Assembly: GCF_001905665.1 (NCBI RefSeq)
Contig: NZ_LIVX01000002.1
Location: 383,420-447,419, forward strand
Source of the DNA: Streptomyces sp. CB02261
GTDB taxonomy: Bacteria > Actinomycetota > Actinomycetes > Streptomycetales > Streptomycetaceae
DNA length: 64,000 nucleotides
Direction: 5' to 3'
Shown: in pieces, positions 25,854-34,689 of the stretch
Layout of the letters: each line of letters begins with the position of its first letter
Numbering within the stretch: position 1 is the stretch's first letter
Made by a program: the position numbers and the translations under genes
The notes under the pieces: generated by a model
Told to the model about the DNA's origin: nothing
What the model saw: only the letters and a program-made list of their open reading frames with translations
The model's database searches: none

Positions 25854-27283
25854 GCGCTCTCCCCCTTGACCGCCACCGAGCCCGGTGCCGGGGTCGGGGC
25901 CACCTCGAACGCGGTCGCCCCGCGCGGCTCCGGGGCGCTGCGGAGCGCCTGTTCCGTGCTGTACGCGCGTAGGTAGCCGACCACGGTGTTGGAGACGGCG
26001 ACCAGCGGGACCGCGACGACGGCGCCGCCGATGCCGGCGGTCAGGCCGCCGGCCGCGACCGCGAGGACGACGGCCAGCGGGTGGACCCGTACCGCGCGTC
26101 CGAGGATGAACGGCTGGAGCACATGGCCCTCGATCTGCTGCACGGCGAGGACGACGACGAGCACCATCAGGGAGGTGAAGAGACCGTTGGTGACGAGGGC
26201 GACGACGACCGCGAGCGCGCCGGAGATCACCGCGCCGACCAGCGGGATGAAGGCGAACAGGAAGATGAAGACGGCGAGCGGCACGGCCATCGGCACATCG
26301 AGGAAGTAGAGGCCGAGGCCGATGAAGACCGCGTCGATCAGGGCGACGATGACGGTGCCCCGCACATAGGCGGTGAGGGTGCGCCAGGCGCGCGGGCCGG
26401 CGCCGGCGACGCCCGGCCGGGCCTGGGCGGGGACGAGCTTCAGCGTCCACTCCCACACCTTCTTCCCGTCGTAGAGCAGGAAGAGGGTCGAGAACATCGC
26501 GAGCAGGATGCCGGTCATCGTCTCGACGACGACGGTGACGCCCTGGAGTCCGACCTGGGTGATCTGTTCGGCGTTGGTGCCGACGGAGTCGCTGAGATTC
26601 TTCGCGATGCCGTTGATCTGCTGCTCGGTCACGTGGAACGGGCTGTTGAGGAGCGCGAGCTTGAGCTCCTCGATGCCGTTCTTGACCTGGTCGGACAGGT
26701 TGTCGACGTTGTCCATGACCTGCCAGACCACGAACCAGCCGACCAGGCCCATCACGACGAAGCCGGAGACGGCGGTGACGGCGGTGGCGAGGCCGCGGGG
26801 CAGGCCCCTCCTGCGGAGCATGGCCACGGTGGGCTGGAGGAGCGCGGTGACGAGCAGGGCGGCGACGAAGGCGAGGACGACGAGCTGGACGGAGCTGATC
26901 ACCTTCATCAGCACCCAGACCGTGCCGGCGAAGACGAGGAGGCGCCAACTCGCCTCCGCCGCGACGCGCATGCCCCAGGGGATCGCGGCGGCGGGGTCGG
27001 GCCGTGCCGCGACGGCCGGCGCGTACGAGGGCGGCGGGGGCACGGAGAGGTTCGCCTCGGCGGTCGTCTCCTGGCCGGGGGCCGCGGGGTCCGGGTCCCC
27101 CTCCGGGCGCGCGGGGGCGGTCGCGGTCCCGTGGACACGGTCGGCGGGACGCGGACGCGGGTCGTCGTACGACGGGTGGAGCTGGTCCTCCCGCTCGGCC
27201 TCGGCCCTGCGCTCGTCCAGGCGTTCTCCCATGCGGCTCAGGCTCTCGCCCAGCCTCCCCAGCCACGCTGGCACTCTCGGCAT
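25850..27283 (-). CDS. AI-2E family transporter (PerM-like)
   Basis: A 477-residue integral membrane protein of the AI-2E/PerM family, trimeric or pentameric exporters of uncertain substrate. It has a long charged and proline-rich N-terminus (1-105), then about eight membrane segments with the family-typical long amphipathic region and motifs YDGKKVWEWTLKLVP, ARPGVAGAGPRAWRTLTAYVRG and VQQIEGHVLQPFILGRAVRVHP. The downstream gene for a membrane-anchored protein overlaps it. Confidence 0.9.
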   Translation of the reverse strand: MPRVPAWLGRLGESLSRMGERLDERRAEAEREDQLHPSYDDPRPRPADRVHGTATAPARPEGDPDPAAPGQETTAEANLSVPPPPSYAPAVAARPDPAAAIPWGMRVAAEASWRLLVFAGTVWVLMKVISSVQLVVLAFVAALLVTALLQPTVAMLRRRGLPRGLATAVTAVSGFVVMGLVGWFVVWQVMDNVDNLSDQVKNGIEELKLALLNSPFHVTEQQINGIAKNLSDSVGTNAEQITQVGLQGVTVVVETMTGILLAMFSTLFLLYDGKKVWEWTLKLVPAQARPGVAGAGPRAWRTLTAYVRGTVIVALIDAVFIGLGLYFLDVPMAVPLAVFIFLFAFIPLVGAVISGALAVVVALVTNGLFTSLMVLVVVLAVQQIEGHVLQPFILGRAVRVHPLAVVLAVAAGGLTAGIGGAVVAVPLVAVSNTVVGYLRAYSTEQALRSAPEPRGATAFEVAPTPAPGSVAVKGESA

Positions 27284-27357
27284 CTCTTCCCTCTTCCCCC
27301 CGCTGGTCTTCCCATGCGCTCCCCCGACGGCCCACGGGCCTTCGAACCTACACGCAA

Positions 27358-27390
27358 GGAGCCCCTCACCGTAGGACGGTGAGGGGCTCC
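27358..27390 (-). terminator. Terminator of the lytic transglycosylase gene
   Basis: A perfect 15-bp stem (27358-27372 with 27376-27390) and a 3-base loop lie 20 bases after the stop at 27411. Confidence 0.9.
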
Positions 27391-27410
27391 CGAAGGTTGA
27401 GCACGCCGTA

Positions 27411-28124
27411 CTAGTACCAGCGGTTGGCCTGCCAGAACGACCAGGCGCCGCAGGGGCTGCCGTATCGGCCGTCCATGTAGCTGAGGCCCCACTTGATCTG
27501 GGTGGCGGGGTTGCTCTGCCAGTCGGCGCCGGCCGACTGCATCTTGTAGCCGGGCAGGGCCTGCATGAGGCCGTAGGCGCCCGAAGACGGGTTGGTCGCC
27601 CGGTAGTTCCAGCCGGACTCGTGGTCCACGATGTTGCTGAAGCACTGGAACTGCGAGGCCGGAATCATCTGGCGGGCCATCGCCTTGACCTCGGAGATGG
27701 AGTACGAGCCCTGGGTGGAGAACGACGAGGCGTCGCGCACAGCGGAGCGGCTGGCGCGTTCGGCCTCCGCCTCCTTGCGCTCCTTCTCGGCCTTCTCCTC
27801 GGCCGCGGCCTTGTCGGCCGCCTCCTTCTTCGCCTCGGCGTCCTTGGCGGCGCGGAGACGAGCCGCTTCCTCCGCGGACTTCTTCGCGGCCGTGTCGGCA
27901 GCGGCGGCCTGGACGTCGGCCTGCTCCGAGAGGGACGAGACCTGTACCTGGGCCTGTTCGCCCACGGGGATGTCCGCGAGCAGCGTGGTGTCGGCCGCGG
28001 CGGCCTCGAAGTTGTCGTCCGAGGACTGAGCGGCGTTACCCGACGCAACGCCCATGACGGCGCCGACGGTGGTGACCGCAGTGGCCGAAGCCACCGCGAA
28101 TCCCCGGACCGAGATCCGGCTCAC
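27411..28124 (-). CDS. Secreted lytic transglycosylase (SLT domain) with coiled coil
   Basis: The 237-residue cell-wall hydrolase has a signal peptide (1-33, ends near GNAAQ), an Ala/Lys/Glu-rich coiled coil (about 75-135) and a C-terminal lysozyme-like SLT domain with catalytic Glu in FSNIVDHESGWNYRATN and SGAYGLMQALPG. The family cleaves peptidoglycan during growth or spore germination. I use the GTG at 28124, which follows GGAAGGAAACC; an earlier frame start is less likely. A Crp-like site lies about 250 bases upstream, implying a long leader. Confidence 0.92.
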   Translation of the reverse strand: MSRISVRGFAVASATAVTTVGAVMGVASGNAAQSSDDNFEAAAADTTLLADIPVGEQAQVQVSSLSEQADVQAAAADTAAKKSAEEAARLRAAKDAEAKKEAADKAAAEEKAEKERKEAEAERASRSAVRDASSFSTQGSYSISEVKAMARQMIPASQFQCFSNIVDHESGWNYRATNPSSGAYGLMQALPGYKMQSAGADWQSNPATQIKWGLSYMDGRYGSPCGAWSFWQANRWY

Positions 28125-28367
28125 ACGGTTTCCTTCCAGCATCGCCCGCATCCGTGACCACACGGGCGAAATCGTGCCCCTGGCGCTGGTCTCCGACGTA
28201 CGGGGTCACAGGAGACACGGGCCCGTGGTGCTGTGGGCGGCATACGGCGGACGACTGTGGAGTTGTGCGGGGGGTGTGCGCCCAGAGGGTGCACGGGTGC
28301 CGTATGCGGGGCCTGACGGAAGCAAGACTTTGCCGGACGGCGACACCGCAAGGCAATTCTGTGTTGC

Positions 28368-28394
28368 GTGTGAAAGCTCACACCCCTGCAGGGG
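28368..28394 (-). promoter_or_regulatory. Crp-type GTG-N6-CAC site and adjoining palindrome
   Basis: GTGTGAAAGCTCACAC (28368-28383) is an inverted repeat that contains GTG-N6-CAC, the Streptomyces Crp recognition pattern. The 12-base palindrome cccctgcagggg (28383-28394) directly adjoins it. The pair lies in the 378-base gap upstream of the lytic transglycosylase gene. The rest of this gap, 28125-28367, is GC-rich leader with no recognised riboswitch. Confidence 0.5.
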
Positions 28395-28425
28395 CAGTTG
28401 TTTTGGGAGATACGGCGGACAGCAC

Positions 28426-28467
28426 GGCGCCGCCCGGCTAAGCTCCTTCGCTCGGCCGGGCGGCGCC
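28426..28467 (-). terminator. Terminator of phoH
   Basis: A perfect 13-bp stem (28426-28438 with 28455-28467) with a 16-base loop lies 35 bases after the phoH stop. Confidence 0.8.
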
Positions 28468-28502
28468 AACTTCCGTACGTGTACGGAAGGGTACGAATCG
28501 GA

Positions 28503-29828
28503 TCAGATCTGAACGTCCTCCAGCATCTCCGTGACGAGCGCGGCGATCGGGGAGCGCTCCGAACGGGTGAGCGTGACGTGCGCGAAGAGCGGATGCCCCT
28601 TCAGTTTCTCGACCACGGCGACGACTCCGTCGTACCGGCCGACCCGCAGGTTGTCCCGCTGGGCGACGTCATGGGTCAGTACGACCCGCGAATTCGCCCC
28701 GATACGGGACAGAACGGTCAACAGGACGTTCCGCTCCAGGGACTGGGCCTCGTCCACGATGACGAACGCGTCGTGGAGCGAACGCCCCCGGATGTGGGTC
28801 AGCGGCAGGACCTCCAGCATCCCGCGGCCGAGCACCTCCTCGATCACCTCACGGCTCGCGACCGAGGACAGCGTGTCGAAGACCGCCTGGGCCCACGGGC
28901 TCATCTTCTCGGACTCGCTGCCCGGCAGGTACCCGAGCTCCTGGCCGCCGACCGCGTACAGCGGACGGAAGACCATCACCTTCTGGTGCTGACGGCGCTC
29001 CAGGACCGCCTCCAGGCCCGCGCAGAGCGCGAGCGCGGACTTTCCGGTGCCGGCCCGGCCGCCCATCGAGATGATGCCGACGTCCGGGTCGAGGAGCAGA
29101 TCGAGCGCGATCCGCTGCTCGGCGCTGCGGCCGCGGAGCCCGAAGGCCTCCCGGTCGCCGCGGACGAGCCGTACGTTCCCCTCGGCGGTGATCCGGCCGA
29201 GCGCCTTGCCGCGCTCGGACTGGAGCACCAGGCCCGTGTGGACGGGAAGCTCGGCGGCCTCCGGCACGTACAGCGACTCCTGGTCGTAGAGCAGGTCCAC
29301 CTGCTCCCCGGAGAGCGCGAGCTCGGACATCCCGGTCCAGCCGTTGGCGTCCGTGATGGCGAGCTCGGCGCGGTACTCCTCGGCGAGGAGCCCGACCGAG
29401 GAGGCCTTGATGCGCAGCGGCAGGTCCTTGGAGACGACCGTGACGTCGTACCCCTCCGCCTGGAGGTTCCGCGCGACCGCGAGGATCCGTGAGTCGTTGT
29501 CCCCCAACCTGTAGCCGGCGGGCAGGACGCCGGGGTCGGAATGGTTGAGTTCGACACGCAGGCTGCCGCCCAGGTCCCCGATGGGGAGCGGGGCGTCCAG
29601 ACGCCCGTACCGGACCCGGAAGTCGTCCAGGAGGCGCAGGGCCTGCCGGGCGAAGTACCCGAGTTCGGGGTGGTGCCTCTTGGCCTCCAGCTCCGTCACC
29701 ACGACGATCGGGAGCACCACCTCGTGCTCCTCGAAGCGGGACACGGCGTTGGGGTCGGCCAGCAGGACGCTGGTGTCGAGAACATAGGTGCGCCGGTCGG
29801 AAAGGCGGCGCTTCGTGCTGGTCACCAC
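28503..29828 (-). CDS. phoH: PhoH family PIN-ATPase protein
   Basis: The 441-residue protein joins an N-terminal PIN ribonuclease domain (about 12-150; [12 protein letters not shown] and [14 protein letters not shown] acidic residues) to a PhoH P-loop domain (about 240-435) with Walker [12 protein letters not shown] and Walker [15 protein letters not shown]. Mycobacterial PhoH2 of this architecture is an ATP-dependent RNA helicase/ribonuclease, so RNA unwinding and cleavage is the expected role. It is alone on the minus strand, with a 295-base gap upstream to the prenyltransferase gene. Confidence 0.94.
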   Translation of the reverse strand: MVTSTKRRLSDRRTYVLDTSVLLADPNAVSRFEEHEVVLPIVVVTELEAKRHHPELGYFARQALRLLDDFRVRYGRLDAPLPIGDLGGSLRVELNHSDPGVLPAGYRLGDNDSRILAVARNLQAEGYDVTVVSKDLPLRIKASSVGLLAEEYRAELAITDANGWTGMSELALSGEQVDLLYDQESLYVPEAAELPVHTGLVLQSERGKALGRITAEGNVRLVRGDREAFGLRGRSAEQRIALDLLLDPDVGIISMGGRAGTGKSALALCAGLEAVLERRQHQKVMVFRPLYAVGGQELGYLPGSESEKMSPWAQAVFDTLSSVASREVIEEVLGRGMLEVLPLTHIRGRSLHDAFVIVDEAQSLERNVLLTVLSRIGANSRVVLTHDVAQRDNLRVGRYDGVVAVVEKLKGHPLFAHVTLTRSERSPIAALVTEMLEDVQI

Positions 29829-30014
29829 GGAAGGACAGACCCCCTCGGAAGACCCCTGTGAGGTCGGGGTGCGACGGAACCGGTGTCGCTGCGGAATGGG
29901 ACCGGGCTCAGGCCGCCATGCGCGGGCCGAACCACGGCCCTCCGCTTCTCCCGTACGTGTCCCGCACGGTCGTCCTGGTGCAAGGGGCCTCCCGGGTGGC
30001 GGTCTCCGTGCCGC

Positions 30015-30087
30015 TCACTTCACCAGGGATATGCCCTCGATCAGGCCGCGCCATGCCACGGCATATGACGACGTGTTCATGAACACG
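30015..30087 (-). other. Possible 21-codon ORF and 16-bp palindrome upstream of phoH
   Basis: A frame from ATG at 30080 to TGA at 30015 encodes MNTSSYAVAWRGLIEGISLVK. Its start lies inside a perfect 16-base palindrome, cgtgttcatgaacacg (30072-30087). The ORF uses codons rare in this genome (TCA, TAT, ATA) and has no good ribosome site, so coding is doubtful; the palindrome may be an operator. The rest of the gap 29829-30014 shows nothing else. Confidence 0.3.
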
Positions 30088-30123
30088 AGGTGATCGGTTC
30101 CGACGGGGATCGGGCGGGCCGCC

Positions 30124-30885
30124 TCAGGTCCCGTAACGCCGGTGCCGGGCGGCGTAGTCACGCAGCGCCCGCAGGAAGTCGACCTTGCGGAAGGCCGGCC
30201 AGTGCACCTCGCAGAAGTAGTACTCCGAGTGGGCGCTCTGCCACAGCATGAATCCGGACAGACGCTGCTCACCGCTGGTGCGGATCACCAGGTCCGGGTC
30301 GGGCTGGCCGCGCGTGTACAGGTGCTCCGAGATGTGCTCGACGTCGACGATCTCGGCGAGCTCCTCGAAGCTCGTCCCCCGCTGCGCGTGCTCCAGGAGC
30401 AGCGAACGGACCGCGTCCGCGATCTCCTGCCGGCCGCCGTAGCCCACGGCCACGTTGACGAGTATCCCCGTGTTGCCCCGGGTGGCCTGCTCGGCCTCCT
30501 TCAGGACGGACTGCGTACGGGAGGGCAGCAGGTCCATCGTGCCGACGTGGTTGACCCGCCAGCGGCCGTCGGCGGCCAGCGCCCGCACGGCGTTCTCGAT
30601 GATGCCGAGCAGCGGGACGAGCTGCTCCTCGGGCCGGTTCAGGTTGTCCGTGGAGAGCATCCAGAGCGTGACGACCTCGACGTCGGTCTCGGCGCACCAG
30701 CCGAGCAGCTCCTGGATCTTGTCCGCGCCGGCCTTGTGCCCCTGCTCGGGGGTCCCGCCGGACGCCTTGGCCCAGCGGCGGTTCCCGTCGAGGATGACCC
30801 CGATGTGCTTGGGCACCTGGTCATGGTCGAGGCGGCCTTCCACCCGGCGTGCGTAGAGCCCGTACACCAGGTCGCGCAGGTTCAC
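30124..30885 (-). CDS. uppS: Isoprenyl transferase (cis-prenyltransferase, UppS family)
   Basis: This enzyme adds isopentenyl units in cis to an allylic diphosphate to make polyprenyl diphosphates, the lipid carriers of cell-wall synthesis. The 253 residues show the P-loop ILDGNRRWAK with catalytic Asp33, WMLSTDNLNRP, VGYGGRQEIADAVR and the C-terminal RTSGEQRLSGFMLWQSAHSEYYF. Streptomyces usually carries more than one such enzyme; this one could make a short product or undecaprenyl diphosphate. It starts with GTG behind GAGGGGTAAAG and is divergent from the aldo/keto reductase. Confidence 0.93.
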   Translation of the reverse strand: MNLRDLVYGLYARRVEGRLDHDQVPKHIGVILDGNRRWAKASGGTPEQGHKAGADKIQELLGWCAETDVEVVTLWMLSTDNLNRPEEQLVPLLGIIENAVRALAADGRWRVNHVGTMDLLPSRTQSVLKEAEQATRGNTGILVNVAVGYGGRQEIADAVRSLLLEHAQRGTSFEELAEIVDVEHISEHLYTRGQPDPDLVIRTSGEQRLSGFMLWQSAHSEYYFCEVHWPAFRKVDFLRALRDYAARHRRYGT

Positions 30886-31012
30886 CGTTCTTTACCCCTC
30901 CGTGCAGCGGCGGTCCGCCCTGCAACGGCGGTCCGCAAGCCGCCACACTACTGCGCACCGGCGACAGGCTCCCAGCCCGGGACTGTCACAAGTCCGTGAT
31001 AAGCAGAGATAC

Positions 31013-32050
31013 GTGACTGATTCCCCCCTGTACCGCGCCTCCGCCGACCGCTATGACGCCATGGAGTACCGCCGCTCGGGCCGCAGCGGCCTCAAGCTCC
31101 CCGCGATCTCCCTCGGCCTCTGGCACAACTTCGGCGACGACCGCGCGCTCGACACCCAGCGGGCGATCCTGCGCCGCGCCTTCGACCTCGGCGTGACCCA
31201 CCTCGACCTGGCGAACAACTACGGACCGCCGCCCGGCTCCGCCGAGCTGAACTTCGGCAAGCTCTTCGCCCAGGACTTCGCCCCGTACCGGGACGAGCTG
31301 ATCATCTCCACGAAGGCCGGCTACGAGATGCACCCCGGCCCGTACGGCGAGTGGGGCTCCCGCAAGTACCTGCTGTCCTCGCTCGACGCCTCCCTGAACC
31401 GGATGGGCCTCGACTACGTCGACATCTTCTACTCGCACCGCTTCGACCCGCACACCCCGCTGGAGGAGACGATGGGGGCCCTGGCCTCCGCCGTGCGGCA
31501 GGGCAAGGCGCTGTACGTCGGTGTCTCCTCGTACAACAGCGAGCAGACCGCCGAGGCCGCCCGGATCCTGCGCGAGATGGGCGTCCCCGCGCTCATCCAC
31601 CAGCCCTCGTACTCGATGATCAACCGCTGGACCGAGGAGGACGGCCTCCTCGACACGCTCGAGGAAGCCGGCATGGGCTGCATCTCCTTCGTGCCGCTGG
31701 CGCAGGGGCTCCTCACCGGCAAGTACCTGAAGGGCATCCCGGAGGGCTCGCGGGCCACCCAGGGCAAGTCCCTCGACCCGAACCTGCTCTCCGACGAGGT
31801 GCTGCGACGCCTCCACGGCCTCGCGGACATCGCCGCGCGGCGCGGGCAGACCCTGGCGCAGCTCGCGCTGACGTGGGTCCTGCGGGACGAGCGGATGACC
31901 TCGGCGCTGATCGGCGCGTCCAGCGTCGCCCAGCTGGAGGAGAACGTGGCGGCTCTGGCGGGTGCGCCGCTGACCTCCGAGGAGCTCGTGGAGATCGACT
32001 CGTTCGCCGTGGACACCCGGGGCACGAACATCTGGGCCGGCCGGGGCTGA
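31013..32050 (+). CDS. Aldo/keto reductase, YghZ (glyceraldehyde-3-phosphate reductase) type
   Basis: A 345-residue NADPH-dependent TIM-barrel reductase of the YghZ/GprA branch, close to potassium-channel beta subunits. Seen: RRSGRSGLKLPAISLGLWHN at the start, catalytic Tyr in DLANNYGPPPGSAE, Lys in ISTKAGYEM, His in YSHRFDP, and the cofactor-binding GASSVAQLEENV. Relatives reduce methylglyoxal and L-glyceraldehyde 3-phosphate, so aldehyde detoxification is likely. I take the GTG at 31013, although its ribosome site is weak. A strong hairpin follows; 32113-32336 has no further feature that I can see. Confidence 0.92.
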   Translation: MTDSPLYRASADRYDAMEYRRSGRSGLKLPAISLGLWHNFGDDRALDTQRAILRRAFDLGVTHLDLANNYGPPPGSAELNFGKLFAQDFAPYRDELIISTKAGYEMHPGPYGEWGSRKYLLSSLDASLNRMGLDYVDIFYSHRFDPHTPLEETMGALASAVRQGKALYVGVSSYNSEQTAEAARILREMGVPALIHQPSYSMINRWTEEDGLLDTLEEAGMGCISFVPLAQGLLTGKYLKGIPEGSRATQGKSLDPNLLSDEVLRRLHGLADIAARRGQTLAQLALTWVLRDERMTSALIGASSVAQLEENVAALAGAPLTSEELVEIDSFAVDTRGTNIWAGRG

Positions 32051-32077
32051 CTCACCCGGCGGGGCGGTGAAGAAAAA

Positions 32078-32112
32078 CGGGCCGGTCCGTGGGGGGGATA
32101 CGGACCGGCCCG
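32078..32112. terminator. Terminator of the aldo/keto reductase gene
   Basis: A perfect 13-bp stem (32078-32090 with 32100-32112) preceded by an A run and followed by G7 then TTT lies between convergent genes. Confidence 0.9.
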
Positions 32113-32336
32113 AGGGGGGGTTTCCACCATAACCCTTCGATAGTCGTGTTGCGCGCCACGTACGCCGTACGAACCACGCCGAATTCGCCGGATCCCAGTC
32201 GGCACAAGGGCTGCGGACCCCCGTGGCGGGTTTGCGCCCCGGCGTGGCGGCGTACTTCCGTCCCTCCCAAGGGGGACCGGGCGGGCCGGGCGCGACGTTG
32301 ACGCGGGAGGCCCTGGGGAGACGCCCGAGACCCCCT

Positions 32337-33074
32337 CTAGGGGAGCGCGGTGAAGGCGCCGAGGAGCAGACCCAGGAGCCCGCCCGCGAGCATGAAGGGG
32401 CCGAAGGGGATCGCCGAGGAGCGGCCGGCCCGGCGCAGCAGGACGAGACCGAGGCCGTAGACCGCGCCGAGCAGGAAGCCCGCGAAGGCACCGGCGAAGA
32501 GGACGCCCCAGCCGTACCAGCCGAGGGCTGCGCCCAGCGGCAGCGCCAGCTTGACGTCACCGAAGCCGAGACCGCTCGGGTTGATGAGGAACAGCACCAG
32601 GTAGGCACCGCCGAGCGCGAGCGCCCCGAGCAGCGCGTGGAGCCAGGAACCGGCGTCGTACGGCAGGAGCTCGGCGGCACCGAGGAGGACCGGTACGGCG
32701 GCGGCGAGCGGCAGGGTCACCCCGTCCGGGAGCCTGTGCACGCGCGCGTCGACACTGGCGAGGAGCACGGCGAAGGGCGCGCCGAGCAGCCACACCACCA
32801 GCTCCGGCCGGGGCCCGCCGGTCGCCGCGGCGAGCGCGGCGCAGGCCAGGGCGGTGAGCAGCGGCGCGGTGAGCGGGGCGGCCGTCGTCGCGCAGTCCCG
32901 TCGGCCGGGCCCGCCGAGCCAGCCGCGGGCGGGCCCCACGAGGGCGTGCCCGGCGGGACAGCGGTCCCGCCACGGCTCCTCGGACGCCACGGCGAGCCGG
33001 TACGCGGCGCGCGGCACGAGCAGGCCGACGGCGGCGCCCCAGAGGGCGGCGAGGGCGATCAGCGTGACGTACAC
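32337..33074 (-). CDS. Type IV prepilin peptidase (TadV-like, A24 family)
   Basis: This membrane aspartic protease removes the leader of prepilins and should mature the Flp pilin and TadE proteins of the Tad operon 4 kb away. The 245 residues have about seven membrane helices and both catalytic aspartates: Asp109 in SVDARVHRLPD and Asp173 in GLGFGDVKLALPLG. The N-terminal cytoplasmic loop keeps only a remnant of the zinc-binding cysteines (Cys39, Cys61). It is divergent from the DUF192 gene. Confidence 0.93.
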   Translation of the reverse strand: MYVTLIALAALWGAAVGLLVPRAAYRLAVASEEPWRDRCPAGHALVGPARGWLGGPGRRDCATTAAPLTAPLLTALACAALAAATGGPRPELVVWLLGAPFAVLLASVDARVHRLPDGVTLPLAAAVPVLLGAAELLPYDAGSWLHALLGALALGGAYLVLFLINPSGLGFGDVKLALPLGAALGWYGWGVLFAGAFAGFLLGAVYGLGLVLLRRAGRSSAIPFGPFMLAGGLLGLLLGAFTALP

Positions 33075-33115
33075 GGAGCAGACCTTAGGGTCGGGCGGCC
33101 GCTACGGTCTGGCGC

Positions 33116-33478
33116 ATGGGGAAATGGAAGGACGGGACGGGGGCCCTGGCGGTGCCGGCCGCGTCCACTATGGTGCCGCTGGAGGTCGCGGCCTCGTATC
33201 GGGCGCGGCGACGGGGGCTGCTCGGGCGGGACGGGATCGCGGGGGCGCTGCTGATCGTCCGGACGAACAGCGTGCACACCTTCGGCATGCGGTTCGCGAT
33301 CGACGTGGCCTACCTGGACCGCTCCCTCAGGGTTCTCTCCGTGGTCACGATGCGGCCGGGTCGCCTCGGCATGGTCCGCCCGCGCGGCCGGCACGTCCTG
33401 GAGGCGGAGGCGGGAGCGATGGCGGCGTGGGGGCTGCGCCGGGGGGTACGCGTGGGCGTGGATCTGGATCAGGCGTAG
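33116..33478 (+). CDS. DUF192 family protein
   Basis: A 120-residue DUF192 protein with the family signature SYRARRRGLLGR, then HTFGMRFAIDVAYLD and VLEAEAGAMAAWGLRRG. Most relatives are small secreted or periplasmic proteins of unknown role; this one shows no signal peptide. I recall DUF192 genes near Tad loci in Streptomyces, which fits its position next to the prepilin peptidase, but no function can be deduced. Confidence 0.85.
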   Translation: MGKWKDGTGALAVPAASTMVPLEVAASYRARRRGLLGRDGIAGALLIVRTNSVHTFGMRFAIDVAYLDRSLRVLSVVTMRPGRLGMVRPRGRHVLEAEAGAMAAWGLRRGVRVGVDLDQA

Positions 33479-33503
33479 GCGGGGGTACGCGGGCGCGTGG
33501 ACC

Positions 33504-34658
33504 TCAGGGCGGGCCCGGGCCGAGGAGGGTGAAGGCCCCGTAGGCGGCGGAGGCCAGCGCGAGTCCGGCGAGGACCGGCACGGCGGTACGCGTCCGTGCG
33601 CGGGCCAGGGCCACGGCGGGCGGGAGCAGCAGCCCGAACGCCGGCATCATCAGGCGCGGCCGGGAGCCGAAGTACGCGGCGCCGACGAGCGAGACGCCCA
33701 CCACCCCGACCGTGTAGAGGAGCAGGGGCAGCGGCTGCCGCTGGCGTACGCACAGCGCGACGAGCCGGCCGAGCAGCGCGAGCGCCGCGCACAGACCGAG
33801 GGCGGCGGGCCACGGCAGTCCGACGATGAACCGGGCGAGGGCGACACCGCCGTCGATGGAGTTGCCCCAGGCGGCCTGGACGTCGAAGTAGGCGGTCGGG
33901 GCGCCCTCACGGACACCGACGTACACGATGTACCCGAGCCAGCCGAGCGGGGCGATCAGGACCCCGGTCACCGTGCGCGCGGGAAGCCGCCGGTCCCGGA
34001 CGAGCGTGACGAGGGCGGTGACCCCGAGGGCGGCGATCAACGCGACGGCCGTCGGCCGGGTGAGCCCGGCGGCCGCGCACAGGACGCCGGCCAGGATCCA
34101 GCGCCCGCGCAGGACCGCGTACAGCGACCAGGCGGCGAGCGCGGTGAACAGGGTCTCCGTGTACGCCATCGACTGGACGAACGCGGTCGGGTACACGCCC
34201 CAGAGGACGGCGAGCACGACACCGGCGCGGGCCCCGAACGCGAGCGCGCCGCACCGGTGGATGCCCCAGGCGGCGGCGAGCCCGGCGGTCCAGGACACCA
34301 GCAGTCCGGCGGAGGCGGCGTCCAAGGGGAGGACGGCGGACAGGCCGCGCTCCAGGGCCGGGAGGAGCGGGAAGAAGGCCAGGTCCGAGTGGACGGCGCC
34401 GTTCGGCAGCGTGGTCTCGTACCCGTAGCCGTACTCGGCGATCCGTACGTACCAGACGGAGTCCCAGCGCCCCTTGAGCCGGTGCAGCCCGTCCTCGCCG
34501 GTCGCGGCGGCGGCGATCGCGAGGACGAGGAGGCCGGTCAGACGAGTGGCGGCGTACCCGCCGACGGCGAGGACGGTGGGGCGGCTGGGGCGTCTGAGTC
34601 GGCTGGAACGTCTGAGTCGGCCGGGACGTCTGAGTCGGCTGGGACGGGGGGCGGACAT
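33504..34658 (-). CDS. Polytopic membrane mannosyltransferase-like protein (PIG-V type)
   Basis: A 384-residue GT-C fold membrane protein with about nine helices. The first extracellular loop has the PIG-V-like signature WDSVWYVRIAEYGYGYE with the catalytic-type aspartate, and helix-flanking motifs WGVYPTAFVQSMAYTETLF and GRPTAVALIAAL-like follow. It should transfer a sugar, probably mannose, from a polyprenyl phosphate donor. The N-terminus RLRRPGRLRRSSRLRRPSR comes from three 18-base direct repeats (34591-34644), so the true start may be downstream of them. Confidence 0.82.
   Translation of the reverse strand: MSAPRPSRLRRPGRLRRSSRLRRPSRPTVLAVGGYAATRLTGLLVLAIAAAATGEDGLHRLKGRWDSVWYVRIAEYGYGYETTLPNGAVHSDLAFFPLLPALERGLSAVLPLDAASAGLLVSWTAGLAAAWGIHRCGALAFGARAGVVLAVLWGVYPTAFVQSMAYTETLFTALAAWSLYAVLRGRWILAGVLCAAAGLTRPTAVALIAALGVTALVTLVRDRRLPARTVTGVLIAPLGWLGYIVYVGVREGAPTAYFDVQAAWGNSIDGGVALARFIVGLPWPAALGLCAALALLGRLVALCVRQRQPLPLLLYTVGVVGVSLVGAAYFGSRPRLMMPAFGLLLPPAVALARARTRTAVPVLAGLALASAAYGAFTLLGPGPP
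34591..34644. repeat. 18-bp tandem repeat in membrane protein N-terminus
   Basis: Three copies of cgtctgagtcggctggaa or close variants at 34591-34608, 34609-34626 and 34627-34644 give the Arg/Leu-rich start of the membrane protein. Confidence 0.85.
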
Positions 34659-34689
34659 GCGTCCGATTATCCCGAGGGGGTGGCAGGGG

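Noticed and set aside
28125..28367. c-di-AMP (ydaO) riboswitch in the leader of the lytic transglycosylase
   Set aside because: Such riboswitches precede many Streptomyces muralytic genes, but I could not find the conserved ydaO sequence elements here.
29858..30082. Plus-strand 74-codon ORF upstream of phoH
   Set aside because: No ribosome site, no codon bias and no recognisable protein features.
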